A stretch of DNA of 64,000 nt from Mucor racemosus. Lineage: Eukaryota; Mucoromycota; Mucoromycetes; Mucorales; Mucoraceae. Shown here piece by piece: positions 56,838-64,000 of this stretch. The stretch is taken from positions 310,001-374,000 of the forward strand of contig JAPEHQ010000022.1 in the NCBI GenBank assembly GCA_027405735.1, read 5' to 3'. Position 1 is the first letter of the stretch. Every line of letters starts with the position of its first letter. A program made the translations under genes and the position numbers. Under the pieces are notes generated by a model that did no database searches, was not told the DNA's origin, and saw only the letters and a program-made list of their open reading frames with translations.

Positions 56838-57610
56838 TATATACTATGATATATTCAAGTTTTAAATAAAAAAGCATTTTTTTTAAAAAACTTTTCTTAT
56901 ATTTAACCATGTGCGGTCTGAAAATTCAGTTTTTGTAGCGGACATTTTCGGGGCTCATTTCATCCTTACCAACACTCATGATTTTGATCAAAAAACAGAA
57001 ATATCAAATTTTAATACCAAAATCAACGCTTAAATACACTACATTGTGAGAGAAAAATGTAACTATAACTAATGCGCATGTTATAAAAGCTTAATATCAA
57101 ATTTTAATTAATGCTACTTTGTACTTTTGCCCCCAAAACGGTTTTTTGATTATAGAATTTTCATGTAATATTTTATAATTAAAATATTTTTTATACTTAA
57201 TTAAAAAAATAGAACGTCAAACGCTGTATATGATCGTATTTTTTATTTTTATGATTGGTAGTATAATTGATTATAAATTTGCAAAATCAGAAAAAAAATC
57301 GAAAAGTATCAAAATTAACGATCTGGACAAGAATAATTTTTTATATTAATATTCCGCTTATAAGCCCGGTAAGTCTTAAAAATAAGAGATTTTACAATAT
57401 TTGAAACTTCTTCAAGGATCTACGATGCTGTATCCACTCGATTCAAGTTTATTACTGTAAGTCTTTACATTTTTTAATACTTTGCAATAGTTTATTTGAT
57501 AAAAATACAATTTTACTTTCTAATTATCGCTCTAGAGTTGATTTATATTAATTTTTCGTCTTACCTCTATACATATCCAATGTCATAAACATAAACATGG
57601 TCATCACTGG
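56838..57610 (+). repeat. Repeat module beta, copy 4
   Basis: The most diverged beta copy: GTGCGGTCTGAAAATTCAG, GCGGACATTTTCGGGGCTC and TATTCCGCTTATAAGCC. It extends past the usual end to CATAAACATAAACATGGTCATCAC at about 57584-57608, matching the flank of copy 3. Confidence 0.75.
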
Positions 57611-58283
57611 AGACAATAATCAAGCGTAACAAGGTAGAGCTGCTAATAATATGATATATTCGTCAAAAAAATTGCAAAAGAGAGCCCCCCAAGGCGACGC
57701 CCGTAATTGAGCGTACAATATATATTGCTAATGGTGATTGTAAGTATGCAATTGATGACAATGAAGATATGGACAATTCAATTTTACTTCGAGACAATTA
57801 CTTTTGGCTTAGCATTGTTTAATTTTATCAAAGTGACAATATTTACCATTCTCATTGCACAATGAAACCGACAAATTGAATTTTTTTTTAAGACAAAGTA
57901 AAACCTCGAAAATGACAATCATTTGCCAACAAACGGGCAATCATTTTCTTGGTAGATAACCAATATTTATTTTTTGGAAATCGGACAAAATTTACCAGCC
58001 GCACTGTAGATTGGATCTACAGAAAAGCGACGTTTGATGGGGAGAAAAGGTTGCAGTAGGGATGTTTCTGTATGGACATAATTTCTAAATACAATGGATT
58101 GGGGCGGGTATAATCTCTATCTAGCGAGATATTTATTGCGTAGATGTAATATGAACACAACCGAAAATATACGTGCAGTCAGTGTAGAAGCGAAAACAGG
58201 ATACAAAAATTCAATATTAAGAAATCGTATGATGTTCTCCCTCACGAGAAGAAATCAAATTTTATCAACAAATTATATAAATG

Positions 58284-58318
<35 letters not shown>

Positions 58319-58589
58319 AATTAAAAACTGCAGTATCTGATAGTTGTTTTGAATAACAATATAGCTTAATAAATTATGCTTTTCTAGCAATGAAAAAATC
58401 CTTTAAAAAAAAGTACCCATGGTTTTTTGCCATATTGTAGGTAACAGTTTATCATTGAAAAAGACAATTTTTATATAATTTTTTTTTATTGAGTATATTA
58501 TGTACAATTTGAATAAATAAAATATGATATCTAAGTATCATCGGTATCATCGAGTTTTATAATAAGGGGGTGAACAAACAAATATGTTT
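57611..58589. other. Intergenic with poly-A tract
   Basis: Includes a second short stretch of the sequence preceding beta (57668-57712, GAGAGCCCCCCAAGGCGACG) and a 34 bp poly-A run at 58284-58317. Part of 57840-58010 resembles the reverse complement of 55860-56110 (ACCGATAAATT / CATTTTCTTGGTAGA context), suggesting a short inverted duplicate. No gene. Confidence 0.45.
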
Positions 58590-59884
58590 TTAACTCATAA
58601 TTTGAACTCTTAAACTATTAGCAGCAGTGGAGTTTACTGTATTGACACGGGTAATAGAAGTAGCATGTTCATTAGTATCTGTATCCAATGTTATGTTACT
58701 AAGGTAAGCAGGAGGTATACCATCTCCATCATAAGCAGGCAAAAACTCTTCGTCGTTTTGGTTTTTTGGTTGAGGCCTCAAGAAATGTGGTTTACAATTC
58801 ATGCTTGCTGTATTTTCCACGATATCTGAATAAGATTCCAACTGTCGAGGTGCTCTTGTACCAGCGGGTAAAGTACCAAATATAATAGGCATATCAAACA
58901 ACTTCTTTTTGACATGAATCGGACCATGACGAACTTTGACAGAAACAACTAGTTTGTATTGAATAGTTAAATGAGGTGAATAACTTAAAGTAGCAGGCAA
59001 CTCTTCTTGACTAGGCAAATTTAATTTCATTGATACAGTGGACGGGCATGCAGAAGATAATTTAGGATGATCATAATGTGCAACAATAGTCGCTTCATTT
59101 CTTGAAAATGTCTTGTAATTGATACTATAATAACGTTTAATATAGACACGGAGCTGAGATATAGGAAAATGTTCATCAGAAGTATGATCAGAATGGAACT
59201 GAACTGTAACAGGAACAGATTGATGTTTATCATTGATATTGTATGCAAGTCTGGGAACTGAGACTTGAGCTGTAATGTAATTGGTTAAACGATGCGATTC
59301 TGTAAAGGCATGCAAATTCTTTATAGGGATAGTTTCGATAATTGGTTGAAAGCAAATAGGTACCATTTTAGATAAAATGGGTGCAGATTCACCTGCTTTA
59401 TTTACGGAGACAACCATATTAAATGATGTTGCAATTAAATGATGATGAAATGTTGGTGGATAATTAATCACTGGCATTTGGCATACAAATGGAAATGTAT
59501 ATTCGCCTGCTTCTAAAATCGGCCATGCATCTACAGGTATATCAACTCCACTGGGTAAACCCCACAATACTGTACGTACTGCAAATAATCGGTCATCTGT
59601 CGATTTGGATTTCTCCCAACCCATAGCATCGTAGTTGACTCGCTCTATTATTTAGGGTTAGTTGCTATCCCTATTATCAACAAAATATTTATATTACCTG
59701 ATGCTTTAAACACTAGTTTAATATGGTGGACTGGCATAGCAGCCGAAACTTTAATTTGTACAATGCCTTCAAAAACAGAGCCAGGATGGCAAATTACTTG
59801 TCCATGTTCATTTGTGTATTGAGGATAGAATAATATATTGAAATCAATGTTGGGATGTTTCGTTCCCATGAGTTGGGCCATCAT
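58590..59884 (-). CDS. Alpha-arrestin (ART/ARRDC-like) with PPxY motif
   Basis: Two exons (59698-59884, 58590-59644) sum to 1242 nt, 413 residues from ATG 59884. The in-frame stretch upstream to 59947 starts with TTG and follows an AG acceptor-like site, so the true start could be further 5'. The arrestin-N fold begins at NIDFNILFYPQ with FEGIVQIKVSAAMPVHHIKLVFKASGE. The arrestin-C domain follows (VPVTVQFHSD; YSPHLTIQYKLVVSVKVR). The tail has PPAY at residues 373-376 and LPAY at 364-367, ligands for WW domains of Rsp5/Nedd4 ubiquitin ligases. Such adaptors target plasma-membrane transporters for ubiquitylation and endocytosis. Confidence 0.88.
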
Positions 59885-62800
59885 TTGTTTACTGTTTCGA
59901 GGACTACGTTTATCGTAGCCTTCTTCTTTTAAAAATAAGGATAACAAAACTTGTTGTATTTAGATGTTTAAATAGTTGGTTTAATAGTAAAATGTGGATG
60001 ATTATGTGTAGTATAATCCTCCTTTTTTCTTTTTTGTTTGTTGTTTGTTGATATTATTCAATGTGAGAAAGAGAGAGAAGATCTTATCTTTTTTGTAAAA
60101 GAAGTTTATAAAGCAAATCAACGGTTGTACAAAGTCAACTGGTAACCTTGAAAAGGAAACTTGCATACCAATATAGAAATAAATTGTCTATTTGAAAGTA
60201 GATTTGGGGGCGATGGATGAAAAAAGGGGGTTTATCAAATGGAAAAAAGTTTACGAAAAGGCTATTGAGTCTCAAAGGTATAGCATAATATTACATTTGT
60301 ATGATAACATTTGTATAAAAATTAACTTTCTTTTAAAGTATGCAAATGTGATTTTAATGTGTGAGTGTGTATGTGTGTGTGTGCGTGTGTGTGTTTGTGT
60401 GTGTGTGTGTACAGTACTCAGTTCGAGTATAATGTGTGTGACATGATGACAAGCTCAATGGATAGGTTGGAATAATGTCAAGTGATGCAAATGTTATCAA
60501 ATCAATTTCAAGTAGATAACAGTTTCTCGCAAATACATTGGCTAGGATCAAAATCACATAATATATATAAAAGGATCTGCATAGTTGGACTATGATATAT
60601 TGGCAATTACAGACACACCAGCCTAAACTGAATAACCTCTATGCCTAAATGCCCATCGTGTAACTTTTTGTTCCAGATCTTGTTAATGTATGAATTAACT
60701 GTCATAGCCAATCAAAATGGATGATTGTATCATTATCGTTATAATGTAGATTCATGAGCAATTCCCACCGTATATATAAAGATTGTGCTATTTAATAGTG
60801 CCATTTAAAAACATATGCATACATATATTATCCATTTCTTATATGGCTAATCTTATCTTCTCACAGTCATAATATATTTAACCATCATCTACTATCTTCA
60901 ACTACCAAAGATATATACACATCGGCCGGATTTGCGGAATACAAGTAATCCCGGGGACAACTCTTTCGTATAATGATGTATTAAATAATAACGTATAATA
61001 TCTAATCTATATCCAATCATCGAAATCTAGATTATTGTAGCCGAACTTTCGGGAGTAAACAATACAATGCAGAAAAAAAGAACCACGTTGATTCTTGTAT
61101 TTCCTAAAAGTCAACATTGACAGCTTAATATATTTGTATGAAAATCTCCTTTTGGCTATAATAAGTGATGTTTTAAAGTTGTGCATGTAATTTAATTGGT
61201 ATACGGCTAAAACTATCCCCGACTATCTTTGAAAAGCGTCCACAATAGCTCTTGTTTGAATATACTATACCACGTTTAATGATACACACTGTATATATTT
61301 AGATGAATCATCATCATTTTCAATATGTTGCATAGCTTTAGCTGCTGAGAAAAAACGCTCAATAATACAGAAAATACATTAATCAAAGCGGACAATGTTT
61401 CATTATTGCAATGGTAGCAAACTGTTAGTAATCAGGCAATATTAATGCTATATTTCAATTTATCAACATGTGTTCATGGGATGTTGTCCCGCTATTATGT
61501 AATACAGCTCGTCCATTTGTAATATCATGTATCTAATGCGAGTATTCCCATGTTTTCGGATTATAATGGCATATAGATGACCCGTCTTTATACTTCTTGA
61601 TATACAAAAACAAGAATAAATGACACAATGCGTTGGCTACTTGCTACTATCATATGTCCATACATATGTGCAATGCACACCTAGACGCTAATGCTGTGAG
61701 ACGTCCGAATAAATGGAGATAGATTGATGATTCTATATTTATAGAAAGGAGAAAAGATGACCCTGTTTATGTTTATACCGGACACAAAGATTTGCTACGG
61801 TAGATGATGGTCTTTTGGATATTTTTTTAATCAATGTGATATTTTAGATCATACGTATGTCTGCAAAAAAATCTGACAAAGCTATATACTATGTGAGTAT
61901 GTGAATATTACTTTGTATGAACAGAAATGTAAACGGCAGAACTTCGAGCAGTTCAGCTAGAATAGTATATACATCCTCCCATTTACGAGCTATGAATGCC
62001 AGAACTCAACCATTTTTTAGAAATAAAATTTGTATTAGTACATCTGAGATAATGCTATAACTTATTATTGCTTTCTAAAACCATCTTAGACAATGGTTGT
62101 AATTTTGAGTAACAGTTCTTTGAAGATAATTCTACGTCTTTCTGCCCTCTTTTGCTCTGCGATTAAATCTACCATCGTCGTTTTAAGAATTTGGCAATCA
62201 TTTAGACTAGATTCTTAAATGTTTTCGTTAGATTCCGTACACATGGTAATAGATTTCCGTACATCTGCAGGAGTTTTGGATATCTAAATCTAAATCAATG
62301 TAGAACGACTTTTTATGCACTCTACTAAAGAGAAAGAAAATATTTACCACGACGCACAAATTAGTGTTTAATTTGAAATTATCATTATTTCTAGAAAGAT
62401 TTATTTTAGAAAACAAAAGGTGGATACAACCCTAGATGTATTAACAATCAAAATAATTCTCTAAACTTTGTTATTCAGCCAAAACGTCTCTGTATCACCA
62501 AGATACATAAATTATAATGCACTTTCACAGGCACATTTGATTGACATTATTTTGTTATCCTACATGATAAGTAATAGACGCCATATCTAATACGCTCAAA
62601 TTATGAAGATTTATACTAGTATTTTGATCTTCTATTCGAAAGACTTGGCTTTTGTTGTATATAATCAGATAATAAACGTTAAAAACGGACATTTTTAGAG
62701 TGCTCCAATTTAAGAAGGATCGACCGAAAGTCTATCGTGTATTAAATAAATACTATGGCATACCTATCAAGTGTAATAATTACAATTAATTTACAACCCA

Positions 62801-63149
62801 CAAAAGACAACCTTTAAATAAAAAATGTATATATGGCAATATATCTTTGAACTTCATTTGAGGAATTTGGTTCATATCAATTAAAAGGTTTGGTTTCAAA
62901 ACTCAAATCAACCACAATGTTTAAATTAGAAACATAGGCTTTCAACAGTAGTTTGTGTGAGCAAAAAATATTAGGAAATCAACATATATTTTGAGGGTCA
63001 ACATAGCACAAACTATCGAAACATGTTTGCTGCTATTACTAATTTAGAATAGTTTAAGAAACTATTATGCAAAAAATAGGCGTTTGATCCTTATTAAATC
63101 AATTATATACAGAAATTTAACTGGATACTGCTACAGTTGTGGTATATAT
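59885..63149. other. Long non-coding stretch
   Basis: Arrestin upstream region with GA and T tracts, then 3 kb of AT-rich sequence with no supported gene. Several TATA-like strings occur (for example TATATATAAAG near 60770). No repeat copy was recognised elsewhere in the window. Confidence 0.4.
60361..60410 (+). repeat. GT microsatellite
   Basis: About 50 bp of imperfect (GT)n with occasional interruptions. An open frame across it encodes only Val/Cys repeats and is not a gene. Confidence 0.85.
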
Positions 63150-63700
63150 TTTGAAACTTTTAGCCTACTTGGATCAACAATCATTGATTTCAAGTATTTT
63201 TCCGGCTGCTTGATTTTTTGAAGCAGAGGAGGAGGGAATTTTCATTTAAACTTGTGGCAAATTCCTTCAAAAATAGCTGCTAGCTAATGAAATCAAAATA
63301 TGTTATTCGTATATTCATTGCGCATGAAGTGCAACTTCAAAATTCTTCAAAAAATGTCTGAAACAACCCATACAGAATAGTTCAAAAAGATGCACGTCTT
63401 CATTTTCCCATTTCCACCACAAATCAGGGAAGCTGGAAATTTTGCAGTTCTTTAGATCAACGCTATATAAACGTGATTACCATTGCAATGGGAGCCCAAT
63501 TAGATGTATATTCAGCGAGAAAAGGTGTGCTTACTGACCTTAGTAGATTTAAATAATCGCATTGATGTCAAGACGGGTTTTACCAGCCAAATTTACTATT
63601 ACAGGTTCGGCTCGACAACATCCCTAGTAAATAATAACAGGTAATCAATTTGGTGCTCAAACTTTTTATCGAATACGCAACAATGACCCATGGAAGCTAA
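63150..63700 (-). repeat. Repeat module zeta, inverted copy
   Basis: Reverse complement of zeta: GAAACAACCCATACAGAATAG, CCATTGCAATGGGAGCC and GACGGGTTTTACCAGCC, matching 9270-9480 and 15110-15560. The only inverted zeta copy in the window. Confidence 0.75.
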
Positions 63701-64000
63701 TACCTGAAATATTTGTAGCATACATTCATGCCTTATGTCCATGTATAGTGGGAGCTTACTTGGATCAGTATTCATAGAAGGTGTAATGAGTCAATTATTT
63801 CAGTTTCATTTATGCAAAACCTCGCCTCATTCCTTATATAAATACTACAAGGAAATCATTACATGATCCCTTGTAGATTTATCTGTCTTGTTACACTCCA
63901 TTTATTTTTATTTATTCACTAAAAATAAATATCTAATTTAAAAATCAGAGCGTCAACCTTCATCAATTTATTAATTACCAATTTGTAATAACAGGAATAA
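63701..64000. other. Window end, non-coding
   Basis: AT-rich, with TATATAAATA near 63836. That string also occurs in the family 2 LTR, but too little sequence remains to identify an element. Confidence 0.3.

Noticed and set aside
58094..58324. 76-codon frame ending in a Lys run
   Set aside because: The C-terminus is the poly-A tract at 58284-58317 and the rest is unremarkable.
1..64000. CRISPR arrays, operons and bacterial ribosome-binding sites
   Set aside because: The window is clearly eukaryotic (many GT-AG introns, AATAAA signals); no spaced direct-repeat arrays were seen.

Overview
This is eukaryotic nuclear DNA. It is AT-rich, with compact genes broken by many 50-75 bp GT-AG introns, and it contains Golgi, RNA-decay, chromatin and signalling genes. 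The protein set (large F-box/LRR-type protein, Pho85-like kinase, ricin-B lectin with GYGQ repeats, UPF2, ISWI) and the degraded non-LTR retrotransposon suggest an early-diverging fungus, most likely Mucoromycota (Mucorales). That placement is inference from sequence character; no database was searched.

Layout. 1-4.1 kb holds a 5'-truncated LRR-like gene with a tandem acidic repeat, a BRF2-like TFIIB-related gene (-) and KIN17 (+), the last two sharing a 211 bp bidirectional promoter. 4.1-16.2 kb is a repeat block: mosaic AT-rich repeat modules (called alpha to zeta here), a decayed LINE with its endonuclease deleted, and a young Tc1/mariner element with perfect TIRs and a TA duplication. 16.2-36.8 kb is gene-dense: UPF2 (NMD), a Rab5 GTPase, a two-finger C2H2 factor, La protein, an L-2-hydroxyglutarate dehydrogenase-like flavoprotein, a CDK5/Pho85 kinase with a PCTAIRE helix, an ankyrin protein, a GRIP-domain golgin, a ricin-B lectin and a small secreted cysteine-rich protein. 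A SINE with a 15 bp target duplication lies in one intergenic gap. 36.8-52 kb is again repeat-rich and has no convincing gene. It carries further copies of the modules, three 727-730 bp solo LTRs (two in inverted orientation) with 5 bp duplications, and a 348 bp solo LTR of a second family. 52-60 kb holds an ISWI remodeller (-) and an alpha-arrestin with a PPAY motif (-). The last 4 kb is non-coding and ends in another module copy.

Exon structures were built by hand from splice signals and reading frame. For all ten multi-exon gene models the summed exon length is an exact multiple of three and the protein length suits the family. The genes are mostly unrelated housekeeping functions and no operon-like co-function is implied. 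Rab5 and the GRIP golgin are both membrane-traffic genes, and KIN17, BRF2-like, UPF2, La and ISWI all act in nucleic-acid metabolism. No new multi-gene system was recognised. The most informative observations are the nested transposons, which can be dated because paralogous module copies preserve the empty sites, plus unusual splicing: a GC-AG intron in UPF2, a 5-nt terminal exon in Rab5 and a stop-free in-frame intron in the golgin.
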